From: Pseudomonas asuensis
GTDB taxonomy: Bacteria > Pseudomonadota > Gammaproteobacteria > Pseudomonadales > Pseudomonadaceae
NCBI RefSeq assembly: GCF_014646755.1
Contig: NZ_BMNW01000015.1
Span: forward strand, 1-64,000
Direction: 5' to 3'
Length of the DNA stretch: 64,000 nucleotides
A program made the position numbers and the translations under genes. The notes below the pieces were generated by a model. It had not been told where the DNA came from, made no database searches, and worked only from the letters and a program-made list of their open reading frames with translations. Shown here piece by piece: positions 53,384 to 63,712 of this stretch; the first letter of the stretch is position 1, and every line of letters begins with the position of its first letter.

Positions 53384-55729
53384 GTGTTTATAAAACAGGG
53401 CTTTGTGCTAACGCGGCATTGGCGAGATACCCCAGCCGGTACGGAAATCGCGTTTTGGCTCGCCACGGACGCGGGGCCAATCAAGGTCGCTCTGTCCTGC
53501 CAATCGTCCATCGCCTTCATCCCAGCGGAGCAACACGACCAAGCAACTGCGCTTATCAGGGGCGAACCCGGCATAGAGCTGCGTCCTCTGGATCTCTGCG
53601 ATTTCAGGCACCGTCCCGTGCTGGGTTTGTATTGCACGACCTATCGCCAGCTCCTGAGTCTTACAGAGAAGTTCAGAGCCGCAGGAGTCGAGGTCTACGA
53701 GGCGGACATCCGGCCTCACGAGCGCTATCTCATGGAGCGCTTTATCACCGCCCCGGTCCTGTTTGGCGGCGCACCGGATGAAAGCGGGCAGCTCCTTAAC
53801 GTCCAGCTAAAACCCGCTCCTGAGTACCGGCCAAAGCTCCGGCTGGCCTCGCTGGACATCGAGACCAGCGAGCGGGGCGAACTCTACTGCATTGGCATCG
53901 AGTGCGATGGTGTGCGCCAGGTCTTTATGCTGGGGCCTGCCAATGGCAACTGTGACGCACTCGGCTTTGAACTCTATTACTGTAATACCCGCGCCGAACT
54001 GCTCGAACAGCTCAATGAGTGGTTTGCCCAGCATGACCCGGATGCCATTATTGGTTGGAATGTTATTGGCTTTGACCTACGTGTGCTTCAGGAGCATGCA
54101 AACACGCTAAAGGTGCCACTGCGTCTGGGCCGCGGTGGCAGCGAGATCGAGTGGCGAGACGGTCGTTTCGCTTCAGCCCCGGGCCGTCTGCTGATCGATG
54201 GTGTGGAAGCGTTGCGCTCAGCCTTCTGGAGCTTTCCCTCTTTCAGCCTGGAGAATGTCGCCCAGACGCTTCTGGGCGAAGGCAAGGACATCGACAATCC
54301 TTATTCGCGTATGGCATCCATCAACCGGATGTTTGCCAACGACAAGCCTGCGCTGGCGCGCTACAACATCAAGGACTGTACCCTGGTCTTGCGTATCTTC
54401 GAGAAGACCGACATTCTCGCCTTTCTCCTGGAGCGTGCCAGTGTTACAGGCCTACCAGCCGACCGTCATGCAGGCTCCATTGCCGCGTTTACCCACCTGT
54501 ACTTGCCGTTGATGCATCGTCAGGGCTTTGTGGCCCCCAATGTTGGCGAAAAGCCTCCCGAGGCGAGCCCCGGCGGGTTTGTGATGGACTCAAAGCCGGG
54601 GCTCTATGATTCAGTGCTGGTGCTCGACTACAAGAGCCTGTATCCCTCTATTATTCGCACCTTTCTCATTGATCCAGTTGGGCTGGTTGAAGGCCTGCGC
54701 CAACCAGACGATGCCCACTCTGTGCCAGGCTTCCGTGGTGCACGCTTCTCGCGTACTCGTCATTGCCTGCCAGCAATGGTTGAGCGGGTATGGAGCGGAC
54801 GAGACACGGCCAAGCGAGAGGGTAACAAGCCGCTCTCCCAGGCCCTGAAGATCATCATGAATGCCTTTTATGGCGTGTTGGGCTCAAACGGGTGCCGATT
54901 CTTTGATCCGCGTCTGGCCTCCTCCATTACCATGCGTGGGCACGAGATCATGCACCAGACCCGCGAGCTGATTGAGGCCCAGGGCTACAAGGTTATTTAT
55001 GGCGATACGGATTCGACCTTTGTCTGGTTGGGGCGAGCGCACGAAGAAGTAGAGGCCGCGCAGATTGGCCGCTCATTGGTAGACATGATCAATCACTGGT
55101 GGCGTAATCACCTCGAAAATACATTTGGACTGGAAAGTGCTCTTGAGCTTCAGTTCGAGTCCCACTTCTGCCGCTTCCTGATGCCTACCATTCGTGGCGC
55201 TGAGGAAGGCAGCAAGAAACGCTACGCCGGTCTGATCTGTAAAGACAATGGCACGGAAGAGATGGTCTTCAAGGGCCTTGAGACGGTACGCACTGACTGG
55301 TCGCCCCTGGCGCAGCAGTTCCAGCGTGAGCTGTACATACGTATCTTTAAGGGTGCCCCTTATAAGCCCTATGTACGTGACTATGTGCAGCGGACCCGAG
55401 CGGGCGAACTGGATGAGCTGCTTATCTTTCGCAAGAAATTGCGCCGCCGGCTGGATGATTATCAGCGCAACGCCCCGCCCCATGTAAGAGCTGCCCGCAT
55501 CGCTGATGCTTATAACGATCAGCAGGGACGACCACGGCAGTACCAGCGAGGTGGATCAATCCGGTATGTAATGACCGTAGCAGGTCCAGAGCCGCTTGAA
55601 GTGAGGACAGCTCCGCTGGACTATGAGCATTACATTACGCGCCAGCTGGAACCGATTGCCGATGCCATCCTGCCGTTTGTAGGAGACCGCTTTGCCAGGC
55701 TGATTGATGATCAGTTGAGCCTTTTCTAA
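53384..55729 (+). CDS. polB: DNA polymerase II (family B)
   Basis: A 781-residue family B polymerase, close to the 783 residues of E. coli Pol II. It has a 3'-5' exonuclease (Exo [14 protein letters not shown]; Exo [17 protein letters not shown]) and polymerase motifs A (Asp415 in [14 protein letters not shown]), B ([13 protein letters not shown]) and C ([12 protein letters not shown], starting at residue 539). Pol II restarts and bypasses damaged DNA and is SOS-regulated in E. coli; no LexA box was seen. The start is a GTG at 53384, giving [19 protein letters not shown]. Confidence 0.97.
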   Translation: MFIKQGFVLTRHWRDTPAGTEIAFWLATDAGPIKVALSCQSSIAFIPAEQHDQATALIRGEPGIELRPLDLCDFRHRPVLGLYCTTYRQLLSLTEKFRAAGVEVYEADIRPHERYLMERFITAPVLFGGAPDESGQLLNVQLKPAPEYRPKLRLASLDIETSERGELYCIGIECDGVRQVFMLGPANGNCDALGFELYYCNTRAELLEQLNEWFAQHDPDAIIGWNVIGFDLRVLQEHANTLKVPLRLGRGGSEIEWRDGRFASAPGRLLIDGVEALRSAFWSFPSFSLENVAQTLLGEGKDIDNPYSRMASINRMFANDKPALARYNIKDCTLVLRIFEKTDILAFLLERASVTGLPADRHAGSIAAFTHLYLPLMHRQGFVAPNVGEKPPEASPGGFVMDSKPGLYDSVLVLDYKSLYPSIIRTFLIDPVGLVEGLRQPDDAHSVPGFRGARFSRTRHCLPAMVERVWSGRDTAKREGNKPLSQALKIIMNAFYGVLGSNGCRFFDPRLASSITMRGHEIMHQTRELIEAQGYKVIYGDTDSTFVWLGRAHEEVEAAQIGRSLVDMINHWWRNHLENTFGLESALELQFESHFCRFLMPTIRGAEEGSKKRYAGLICKDNGTEEMVFKGLETVRTDWSPLAQQFQRELYIRIFKGAPYKPYVRDYVQRTRAGELDELLIFRKKLRRRLDDYQRNAPPHVRAARIADAYNDQQGRPRQYQRGGSIRYVMTVAGPEPLEVRTAPLDYEHYITRQLEPIADAILPFVGDRFARLIDDQLSLF

Positions 55730-55948
55730 GCGCTAGAATCTCCAGCTGCATGATACGTACTTGCCCAGCCATAATGGCTCATACATCAGACTGATCATTA
55801 AATGCCATGACTGCATCTGGACCCGAAACTTATCCTAAGCTTGCGTACGTTAATTCAGTTTATGAGGTGAGCTAAAGTTTTCGGGATTGACTTTGAATTT
55901 TGGGGTAAAGGGAACAAACGTGTCCGGCCTTTGATAGTCCATGCATTT

Positions 55949-56182
55949 TTACCGCATGCTAGTGGCTGACAATCCCATACAACCCTTCCCATTCGAAATG
56001 GATCCTGCCTGACAAGCATAGTTTTCAGCAGGGTCCTTAATATCTATACAGCTTAATGAGCCAAATTGATATCCAAGTACCTCAGCGAGTGATTTGACTT
56101 CCTTTGTAGCAGCTGAAGTATCGAATGAAATAAGCGTAGTCAATATAATAAAAATACTGGATAACCCATATTCCCTTTTCAT
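55949..56182 (-). CDS. Small secreted cysteine-containing protein
   Basis: A 77-residue protein with a clear signal peptide (GLSSIFIILTTLISFDTSA) and three cysteines in the mature part (SLSCIDIKD, NYACQAG, GKGCMG). AT-rich compared with its neighbours, suggesting transfer. GGGG lies about 8 bases before the ATG. No family recognised. Confidence 0.55.
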   Translation of the reverse strand: MKREYGLSSIFIILTTLISFDTSAATKEVKSLAEVLGYQFGSLSCIDIKDPAENYACQAGSISNGKGCMGLSATSMR

Positions 56183-56423
56183 GATTAAACCCCTTGGAAA
56201 CCAGCAGGTGTGAAAGGAGACTATTTTTGTCTTGTACTTCTCTATAATGCACTGTTTTATATGATAACTTTACTAAACTTTTTTAAAAGACTGGCATATA
56301 AGCCATGAGTGAGGGTTGAAATCTTTAGGGTCAATGGATTTCTAAGAAGTCATAACAGCCTTATCTACCAGACTCAACTGCAAGCTCAGGATCATCAGCC
56401 CACTTAAGTACATCAGTAATGTC

Positions 56424-56813
56424 ATGGAGCAACATAATATATTAAACTCTAATGAGGCCACTTAGATTCATAAGACACTAAGCGAAACCACTAATATAAT
56501 TCAGGCTGGAAAGCTGCATAAATATTACCAGACTATTGAAGAAAACTGCCAAAATCTAGAGACATTTAATGTTTTGGCTGAGAGTACGCTTAATACTTTT
56601 TCTGACCTAAATAATGTTCAAGCAAAACTTGGTCTAGCCAGTTACCTGATCATCCATTTTGATAAAATAAAATCAGAGAACAAACCAAACACTGCTTCTC
56701 AACTTGAGGCCGTTTTGCAGCCTCTTCACGATAAAGGCGCCCAATTTGATATAACAAGCTCACTCTTATATCAAATAAAAGCGCTAACCAGCTCGCCGGC
56801 AAGCAATCAATAA
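56424..56813 (+). pseudogene. Unknown AT-rich gene with an in-frame TAG at codon 14
   Basis: From ATG 56424 the frame reads MEQHNILNSNEAT, a TAG at 56463-56465, then IHKTLSETTNIIQAGKLHKY on to NQ and a TAA at 56813, 129 codons in all. The frame on both sides of the TAG looks like one helical protein. Internal TTG 56574 could start a 79-residue product. Family unknown. Confidence 0.5.
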
Positions 56814-57087
56814 AAGGAGCGTTGCGATCTGTTCATGTGTGTAGGGGTTTTCTGACTAAGCATGGACTACTTCTTATACATGCAAGGCGCAGGTAAATGC
56901 ACAGGCGCACTGCCGAAGGATATGTCGTCTGTCCCAAGCAGCTCAAGAATTTATGCTTGGATCGGCCTAATTCAGACGGCGTGCGTCGCTCCCTGAGCTG
57001 GATTCCAGTCAATACCGATGCTGCAAGCTAGGAAAGGGGTCAGGTCTACCATAACGGCCACTATGCAGAATTAACCCTTTAAGGCAA

Positions 57088-57945
57088 CTAATATTGGGGT
57101 GATAGCCTTTCTTCGGCCGCCTCGATAATTGATACAACCTCTTCATAAACGCGGCGGATTCTTTTAGTGGCCGTTTGCGCATGGCCTACTAGCCATAACG
57201 GCTCAGACATATTGATGTCTGTAGGAATACGTATGAGTGTGTCGGCGAGAAAACAGGGAAGAATTCCAATCCCTACTCCAGCCTGAATGGCGGCACGTTG
57301 AGCCTCCAGTTGAGTAGTCCGTATATCAGCTTCGCGTCCCGTCAACTGTTTCAACCAGCGTACCGCAGGCAAGTCGAAATCCCTTGTCCAACCGACCATT
57401 CGAGCAGTTGCCAGATCTGTCGTAGTACCTGGAGCGGCATAAAGGCCATAGGACATCAAACCCAATCGTCTTCTGGTCAGCGCACCACGTTCAGGAGGGA
57501 CTAGCCGTAAGGCAATATCGGCTTCGCCACGGGCAATACCAACAGTACGCACTCCTGTAACAAGCTCCAGTTCCAGGGCGGGATGCTGACTTAGAAGGGG
57601 CTGTAGAGCAGGCCAAAGGATATGAGTTGCGATTGTTTCTGGAGCAGCCAGTCTGACAACGCCCGCCATATCTGTACCCTGTACATCTGTGCGTGCACGA
57701 AATTGAGTAATAGCCTCCTCCACACGCTCCGCCTCCGCTTCCAGCGCACGTCCGTCATCAGTAGGTGTATAGCCACTGGCATGTCGTAAAAAGAGGGCAG
57801 TGCCTGTGTGCCGTTCCAAGGCACAGATACGACGTCCAACGGTTTGGATACTAACGCCCAAATACCGTGCTGCTCCGCTTAATCCTCCGCAGCGAATAGT
57901 TGCCAGGAAATAGCGAAGATCATTCCAGTCCAGCTCGTTTTTCAT
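57088..57945 (-). CDS. LysR-family transcriptional regulator
   Basis: A 285-residue LysR protein: MKNELDWNDLRYFLATIRCG, then GAARYLGVSIQTVGRRICAL and a GYTPTDDGRAL strand. The start at 57945 gives the usual spacing to the first helix; an upstream in-frame ATG at 57966 is less likely. It is divergent from the CMD/SnoaL-hydrolase pair 86 bases away and probably controls it. Confidence 0.92.
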   Translation of the reverse strand: MKNELDWNDLRYFLATIRCGGLSGAARYLGVSIQTVGRRICALERHTGTALFLRHASGYTPTDDGRALEAEAERVEEAITQFRARTDVQGTDMAGVVRLAAPETIATHILWPALQPLLSQHPALELELVTGVRTVGIARGEADIALRLVPPERGALTRRRLGLMSYGLYAAPGTTTDLATARMVGWTRDFDLPAVRWLKQLTGREADIRTTQLEAQRAAIQAGVGIGILPCFLADTLIRIPTDINMSEPLWLVGHAQTATKRIRRVYEEVVSIIEAAEERLSPQY

Positions 57946-58031
57946 AATAGGAAAACTGTCTTCCAAGTTTGTCTATCGGTACTAACCTCTGTCCTGCGTC
58001 ATGATCTCAGCTCGTCTCAGGAGATAAAAGC

Positions 58032-58409
58032 ATGACATACGACAGGTATACGCGTGGACTTGCCCGATTAGCAGAGGTTGATGGCGACGCTGGCCAGCGA
58101 GTAATTGACGGGCTTGCAGATCTGGCTCCAGATCTAGGCCGTTATATCATCGAATTTGGGTTTGGCGATGTGTACAGTCGCCCCGGCCTGGATCTTAAAA
58201 CTCGGGAGCTGGCAACTGTTGCAGCCTTGGTCGCGATGGGAAATGCTCGCCCACAACTTGACGTACATCTCAAGGCCGCACTAAACGTAGGCGCCTCTCG
58301 GGAAGAGCTCATAGAGGTCATTATCCAGATGGCATTGTACGCGGGTTTCCCAGCTGCCCTAAATGGAATTGCCGCGCTTGGGGCAGTAGAGGCAATGAAC
58401 CATGCCTGA
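58032..58409 (+). CDS. Carboxymuconolactone decarboxylase (CMD)-family protein
   Basis: A 125-residue CMD-fold protein: KTRELATVAALVAMGNARPQ and EELIEVIIQMALYAGFPAAL are typical of the gamma-carboxymuconolactone decarboxylase-type group. It lacks the CxxC of AhpD peroxidase-like members. It overlaps the next gene by 8 bases. The catalytic His context (LDVHLKAAL) is present. Confidence 0.88.
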   Translation: MTYDRYTRGLARLAEVDGDAGQRVIDGLADLAPDLGRYIIEFGFGDVYSRPGLDLKTRELATVAALVAMGNARPQLDVHLKAALNVGASREELIEVIIQMALYAGFPAALNGIAALGAVEAMNHA

Positions 58410-59595
58410 ACACACAGAACTGATCCAGCGCTATTTCAGGGCCTTCGCCGAGGCCAACATTGAAGGTGCGATAGCGTGTATTCATGCTGAGGCAGTGTGG
58501 CATATCGATGGTGATCCAAGTGTTGTAACCGTTGGAATCATTCGTGGCCGAGAGGCGGTACGCGCATGGCTGATACGTTTTCCTCAGGGATTCCGTCCCT
58601 TAAATTTTTCCGTTGACCGCTTCCTGACTGACCAGAATGACGTTATCGCTATTGGCCGCTTCCGCCATAGGGTGCTACCTCATGAGAGTATCGTAGATAG
58701 TGACTTTGTCATCCGCTTTACAATCCAGGACGGGTTGATTATTCGGTATCAGATATTTGAAGACACTCTTTTAATTGCTCAGGCGCGAGCAAGTGCCGCA
58801 AAGGCACGCACAACACGGCTCAATGGTACGCTTTACGGATGGGATGACGTAGGCCAAGGAAAGCCTGTAATTTTTCTGCATGGTCTGTTTCTAGATCGAA
58901 GCTTTTGGCACAGGCAACTACAAGAGCTTGGAAATCGGCGGCGCTGCGTGAGCTTTGATATGCCCGGACACGGAATCAGTACCTGGCGCACCGGACTTAC
59001 GCTGGATGGGATCGCCGAAGACATTGGGCTGTGGCTGGAAGAAAATAATGCGACTCCAGCTACGATTGTTGGCCATAGTCAGGGCGGAATGATCGCATTG
59101 CGCCTGGCTGCAAGGTTTCCACAGCTAGTGGATCAATTGATTCTCGTGAATACATCCGCTCAGGCTGAGCCACCAGAGCGCTTACCTAAATGGCGCAAGT
59201 GGCAAGATGCGTTGCTCGGTTGCGACGAGGAGCGTAGTGCAATGTTTAATGACATTCAAAGATTGACGACATCAGCTGAATGGTTAGCCTCTCATCCCAA
59301 CGAGGCTCTGAAAGAGCATGCCATCATGATGAAGCATACGCCGCCGCTCTTGAGTGCCGCTTTGAGCGCTGCCGTTTTCGAGCGAGACGATACAAGAGAT
59401 TTACTTGCTGACATTACCCCTCCAGTAACGGTTCTTTCTGGTGCCCTGGATCAGGCAACGCCACCAACGCTTGGAAAAGAGATCGCAGTTTCCGTCCCGT
59501 TTGGGCGAGCCATAACCATTAATGATGCAGCCCATCATTTGCCTGCTGAGGCACCAGAGCAAGTGACTAAGGTCATTCTTGGCGACTGGATTTAA
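58402..59595 (+). CDS. SnoaL-like domain fused to an alpha/beta hydrolase
   Basis: A 397-residue two-domain enzyme. Residues about 1-125 are a SnoaL/NTF2-like fold (HTELIQRYFRAFAEANIEGA, RGREAVRAWL). From about 135 an alpha/beta hydrolase follows: oxyanion HGLF, nucleophile Ser226 in GHSQGG, Asp in LSGALDQATPP and His in NDAAHHLPAEAP. The combination recalls 3-oxoadipate enol-lactonase, which lies beside CMD in the protocatechuate pathway, but here a SnoaL domain is added. With the upstream CMD gene it likely processes a lactone or cyclic enol. Confidence 0.9.
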   Translation: MPEHTELIQRYFRAFAEANIEGAIACIHAEAVWHIDGDPSVVTVGIIRGREAVRAWLIRFPQGFRPLNFSVDRFLTDQNDVIAIGRFRHRVLPHESIVDSDFVIRFTIQDGLIIRYQIFEDTLLIAQARASAAKARTTRLNGTLYGWDDVGQGKPVIFLHGLFLDRSFWHRQLQELGNRRRCVSFDMPGHGISTWRTGLTLDGIAEDIGLWLEENNATPATIVGHSQGGMIALRLAARFPQLVDQLILVNTSAQAEPPERLPKWRKWQDALLGCDEERSAMFNDIQRLTTSAEWLASHPNEALKEHAIMMKHTPPLLSAALSAAVFERDDTRDLLADITPPVTVLSGALDQATPPTLGKEIAVSVPFGRAITINDAAHHLPAEAPEQVTKVILGDWI

Positions 59596-59702
59596 CTGGC
59601 ATTCGCTTCGTCGATTGATGATGATAAAGCGAGGCGTCCGAGTAACGCCGCCTGCCAGATCGTTACCTCGGTAGTAGTCGAGCAAGCTTGCTTGCGTCTC
59701 CA

Positions 59703-59732
59703 GCAATAAAGAAACCCCGCTTGCGCGGGGCG
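59703..59732 (-). terminator. Intrinsic terminator between convergent genes
   Basis: CCCCGC-TTGC-GCGGGG (59715-59730) is a 6-base GC stem. On the minus strand it is followed by TTTCTTTATT, making a good terminator for the leftward alpha/beta hydrolase gene that ends at 59738. Confidence 0.8.
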
Positions 59733-59737
59733 GTGGG

Positions 59738-60667
59738 TCACTGTTGCTGGAGGAACGCTAACAGATCTTTATTGAGTCGGTCCTTGTGCGTATCGGCCAG
59801 ACCGTGTGGCGCACCAGGATAAACAATTAACTTGGCATTTTTTACCAGTTTGGCGGCGGTATTGGCCGAGGCATCTATCGGCACGATCTGGTCGTCGTCC
59901 CCATGTACGATCAATGTGGGTACGTCGAACTTGGCCAAATCTGGGCGAAAGTCAGTGGCTGAGAAGGCTGCAATTGAGTCATATGTATTCTTGTGGCCAG
60001 CTTGCATGCCTTGAGCCCAGAAGGAATCGACTAGCCCCTGCGAGGGCTTGGAACCAGCACGGTTGAAACCAAAGAACGGACCAGAAGCAATATCACGATA
60101 CAGCTGCGAACGATTTTCTAACGACGCTTTGCGAAGACCATCAAATACCTCAATAGATAGGCCGCCGGGGTAGTCGTGAGTTTTAAGCATCATGGGAGGA
60201 ACGGCACTGATAAGGGCTGCCTTTTTGACTCTTTCGGTACCATGCCGGCCTATGTACCGTGCAACCTCTCCTCCACCGGTTGAAAAGCCAACCAGGGTGA
60301 CGTCATGCAAATCGAGCGTTTTGATCACCGTGGCCAGATCATCAGCATAATGATCCATATCATTGCCCTCCCAGGGCTGACTAGAGCGACCGTGGCCACG
60401 TCGATCATGTGCGATAACGCGATAGCCTTTGTCTGCAAGGAACAGCATCTGTGATTCCCAGCTGTCCGAGTTCAGCGGCCAGCCATGACTAAACGTAACG
60501 ACCTGTCCAGTCTTCGGCCCCCAATCCTTATAGTACAGCTGCACGCCATCCGGAGTCGTAATGTAGCTCTGGGCATGCGTGGGCGGTGCCTCTGCGAAGC
60601 TGACGTCTGATGCCAATGCAGCAAAGGCGGCGCTAGCAGCTATTAGTGTGTTGGTGATTCTGTTCAT
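59738..60667 (-). CDS. Exported alpha/beta hydrolase (chloroperoxidase/arylesterase type)
   Basis: A 309-residue enzyme with a signal peptide ([15 protein letters not shown]) and a cofactor-free haloperoxidase/esterase fold: [24 protein letters not shown], nucleophile Ser in [12 protein letters not shown], Asp in HGDDDQIVP and His in [11 protein letters not shown]. Such enzymes hydrolyse esters or generate peracids. Follows the ferric-reductase-like gene and the two-component system on the same strand, with a terminator after the stop. Confidence 0.92.
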   Translation of the reverse strand: MNRITNTLIAASAAFAALASDVSFAEAPPTHAQSYITTPDGVQLYYKDWGPKTGQVVTFSHGWPLNSDSWESQMLFLADKGYRVIAHDRRGHGRSSQPWEGNDMDHYADDLATVIKTLDLHDVTLVGFSTGGGEVARYIGRHGTERVKKAALISAVPPMMLKTHDYPGGLSIEVFDGLRKASLENRSQLYRDIASGPFFGFNRAGSKPSQGLVDSFWAQGMQAGHKNTYDSIAAFSATDFRPDLAKFDVPTLIVHGDDDQIVPIDASANTAAKLVKNAKLIVYPGAPHGLADTHKDRLNKDLLAFLQQQ

Positions 60668-60800
60668 CTATGGTTCCTCGGTTTGGGCAATCGGAATGAT
60701 CACTTTGAAAAGCACTAAAAGAGGTGGCATATCTAAGGCTTGCAACTTCGTTACTAGCAGTCGTTGTCGACGCTGATATGTCAACGCTTGTTGTATGTGT

Positions 60801-61448
60801 TCAGGATGCAGAGGCAGCTTGACGTACTGATGTCTGTTTAACCTGGCTGCGCCTGCTGGCGATGGCCAACTTGCCAACCAAACGGATGGCCACGGCAGCA
60901 CAGATGATCCCAAAGGGCAGCACGTACCAGGCGCTCATGGGTATGCGCTTGAAGTTGGAAAAAGCGAATACGGCGACAATGACCCAAAGCCCGGTGAGAT
61001 GTAGTACCTTCCAGGCTTTGGGTCCCAGCAGGCGCGCTGGACCTTTGAATGAGGTCAACGCCATTAGCAGGATGAATACGTATCCGGTGGTCCCTGGGAT
61101 ATTGTCTATTACGGTGCGCGCCGGCCAGAAAATCGTGTTCAGCTGCCCATAGGCATAGATCAGTACGGCATGGATGAAGTGGGAAAAAGCAAAAGCAAGG
61201 CCGATAAAGCGCCGTTCACGGACGAGCGCTTTTGAAAAGGGCGTAGGCACCAGGATGGCAAAGGCCGATGCGGTAAAAGCGACCAGGAAGAGCATGAAGG
61301 AAGAGCGTGCAGTGGCACGTATAGCGCTGCGCAGCCCCTCGACAAGGTCGGGCTGTAAGGCAATGGCCATGGCGCTCATTACCACAATCAGCGCTGCGAT
61401 TAGGCCGAACAGCTGCCAGCCCCGGAGGCTATTTAATTGAACTTTCAT
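60801..61448 (-). CDS. Ferric-reductase-like transmembrane haem protein
   Basis: A 215-residue membrane protein with about six helices resembling the ferric reductase/YedZ haem domain. Histidines that could bind haem are in FAFSHFIHAVLIYA and LHLTGLW. No flavin/NAD domain is fused, so an electron partner would be separate. It lies 133 bases before the hydrolase gene and 213 bases after the sensor kinase. Confidence 0.8.
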   Translation of the reverse strand: MKVQLNSLRGWQLFGLIAALIVVMSAMAIALQPDLVEGLRSAIRATARSSFMLFLVAFTASAFAILVPTPFSKALVRERRFIGLAFAFSHFIHAVLIYAYGQLNTIFWPARTVIDNIPGTTGYVFILLMALTSFKGPARLLGPKAWKVLHLTGLWVIVAVFAFSNFKRIPMSAWYVLPFGIICAAVAIRLVGKLAIASRRSQVKQTSVRQAASAS

Positions 61449-61661
61449 CGCAAGGTCTCCTTTGGGAAAGGCTTTTCCATTCGGGTATCCGATGGCGAGC
61501 CGACAGGGAGAAGTCTTGCAGGGGTGTGTATACCGGCTATGTCTGGAACCGGCTGTTATGCATGTTTGTGAGTATGTGTATGCGCTAGATACAGTAGCTT
61601 ACAAAGCTGTATCTAGTTGAATGCCTTTAAAGGGGCTGCGCTTGATGCACAGCCAGTTAAC

Positions 61662-62975
61662 TTACTTATTGGAACCAAGATTAAGTGTGACGCAGAGACC
61701 GCCGCCTTCCCGATTGCTTAAACTCAGTGAACCGCCAATAGCCATGGCTAATTGCTGAGCGATAGCCAAGCCCAGGCCCGCACCGCCAGTGCTGCGATTG
61801 CGAGAGCTTTCCACGCGGTAGAATGGCTTGGTCACCTCAGCCAGAGCGTCCTCTGAAATGCCCGGGCCGCGGTCCAGTACGCTGATCGAAACGCCGGTGC
61901 TGGGGTTGCCAGCAATGATCACTTCGGCGTTGCCTGCATACTTCAATGCATTATCCACCAGGTTCACCAGTATACGACGCAAGGCATGGGGCCTTGTTTC
62001 GATAACCAACCCGTTCTTGCCGGAGAGGCTGACCTCCTGACCTGTGTCCTGGTAGTCGAACACGAGGCTGTCGAGAAAGGAGTCCAGGTTGATGCGGCAG
62101 CTGGCTTCGGTTGCGCCATGAATACTGCGGGCATAGGCGACGCCCTCGCGGACCAGGTGTTCGATCTCGTTAAGGTCGTTGCCCAATTTGTCTTTCTCTG
62201 CTGAATCGTCCATGAACTCTGCGCGTAGCTTCATGCGCGTGATGGGCGTCTGCAGATCATGCGAGATGGCAGCCAGCAATTGCATGCGCTCCTTTAGATA
62301 ATCGGCGATGCATGCCTGCATGGTATTAAAGGCTCGGGCAGCATAGGCCACTTCACGGGGACCGTTTTCATTCAGCTGTACGGGGGGAGCGTTGGGGTCG
62401 AGGTTCTCAACTGCTTTAGCAAGATGGCTAAGCGGGCGGATCGCAATCCGTACGGCGAGCCACACACAACCGATCATTAATAGGAGTTGGCAGAGCAGCA
62501 CGAGTGGTAGCCACGGCGACAAGGGTCTAACCGAGGGACGCACATCAATGGTGACGGGGCTGCCATCGGAGAGTTGCAACTGGGCCTGGAAATGTTCGCG
62601 TGGGCCAGGGATCTCAACAAAGGTCAGGTCATAGTCGCGGCCCAGGGAGGCTTTGAGAGAATGAGCGACAGTGGCCGCGAGATTGTCTGAGATGAGCGGA
62701 ACACCGGGATAGTGTTCGCTAAGCAGGTAGGTATAGTTGCGGCGCTGTAACCGTTTGGTCCACTCGGGGCGTTCAGCAGCGGGCAGGCGATCAAGGATGG
62801 CAATGGCGGTGGCTGTGTCGTTTTCAAAATTGCCCAGCATGGCCGTCTTGGTGCTCTGATACCGCTCGTAATACTGCGCTCCGAATGACAATGCCTGAGC
62901 CAGTATCAGGCCGGTCAGAAAGATCAGCCACAGCCGTGAGGCCAGTGTGCGTGGCCAATGCAACGCAAACCTCAT
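61662..62975 (-). CDS. Sensor histidine kinase
   Basis: A 437-residue membrane kinase: TM1 (about residues 13-33), a 130-residue periplasmic sensor, TM2, HAMP, HisKA with the phospho-His in LLAAISHDLQTPITR, and HATPase (N-box ILVNLVDNALKYAG, G1 VLDRGPGISED, G2 GGAGLGLAIA). The ATG overlaps the response-regulator stop (ATGA). The pair may sense envelope redox stress and control the adjacent reductase and hydrolase genes; this link is inference. Confidence 0.95.
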   Translation of the reverse strand: MRFALHWPRTLASRLWLIFLTGLILAQALSFGAQYYERYQSTKTAMLGNFENDTATAIAILDRLPAAERPEWTKRLQRRNYTYLLSEHYPGVPLISDNLAATVAHSLKASLGRDYDLTFVEIPGPREHFQAQLQLSDGSPVTIDVRPSVRPLSPWLPLVLLCQLLLMIGCVWLAVRIAIRPLSHLAKAVENLDPNAPPVQLNENGPREVAYAARAFNTMQACIADYLKERMQLLAAISHDLQTPITRMKLRAEFMDDSAEKDKLGNDLNEIEHLVREGVAYARSIHGATEASCRINLDSFLDSLVFDYQDTGQEVSLSGKNGLVIETRPHALRRILVNLVDNALKYAGNAEVIIAGNPSTGVSISVLDRGPGISEDALAEVTKPFYRVESSRNRSTGGAGLGLAIAQQLAMAIGGSLSLSNREGGGLCVTLNLGSNK

Positions 62976-63712
62976 ACGCGCTCCTCAAGCATCTCGACCG
63001 AAAAGGTAAAGACGTAACCTTCGCTGCGCACTGTCTTTATATAAGCGGGCTCACGCGCATCATCTAGCAAGCGCTGGCGAAGGCGGCTAACTAGAAGGTC
63101 AATGGAGCGATCGAACAAATCTGCATCACGGCCTTGGGTCAGGTTGAGTAACTGGTCACGGCTGAGTACCCGTTGTGGGTGATCAAGAAACACACGTAAC
63201 AGTCGGTACTCCGCGCCGCTGAGGGCAACCAGCGTGTCGTCTTCATCCAGCAGATGGCGGGCAGTAGTGTCGAGCCGCCAACGGCCGAACCTGAGCAGGC
63301 GACCACTTTCGGTAACGACCAGGTTGGGCGGCAACATTCGTGTACGACGCAGCACAGCATTGATGCGTGCAAGCAATTCGCGTGCAGCAAAGGGTTTGGT
63401 CAGATAATCATCGGCACCCATTTCCAGGCCAATGATGCGGTCGGTCTCGTCGGTGCGTGCGGTCAGCATCAACACAGGGGTGGCCTTGTGCTTGCCAACA
63501 CGTAGCTCACGGCACAGTAATAGGCCATCGTCGCCCGGCATCATGATATCGAGCACAATCAGGTCGACCTGATTGGTTTCAAGAAAGGCCCGCATCTGGC
63601 GACCATCTGCAACTACAGTAGTACGCAGCCCGTTCTTGTTTAGATAGTTACCAACCAGCTCCCTGATCTCGCGATCATCGTCCACGATCAAGATGTGATC
63701 GACATGCTCCAT
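62972..63712 (-). CDS. OmpR-family response regulator
   Basis: A 246-residue regulator: receiver domain with acidic pocket (ILIVDDDREIREL), phospho-acceptor Asp in LIVLDIMMPGDDG, switch Thr and Lys (LTARTDETD, DDYLTKPF), and a C-terminal winged helix (LSGAEYRLLRVFLDHPQR, then DRSIDLLVSRLRQRL). The start at 63712 (MEHVDHILIVDDD) gives a normal receiver N-terminus; longer frames would add an unusual leader. Confidence 0.95.
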   Translation of the reverse strand: MEHVDHILIVDDDREIRELVGNYLNKNGLRTTVVADGRQMRAFLETNQVDLIVLDIMMPGDDGLLLCRELRVGKHKATPVLMLTARTDETDRIIGLEMGADDYLTKPFAARELLARINAVLRRTRMLPPNLVVTESGRLLRFGRWRLDTTARHLLDEDDTLVALSGAEYRLLRVFLDHPQRVLSRDQLLNLTQGRDADLFDRSIDLLVSRLRQRLLDDAREPAYIKTVRSEGYVFTFSVEMLEERV

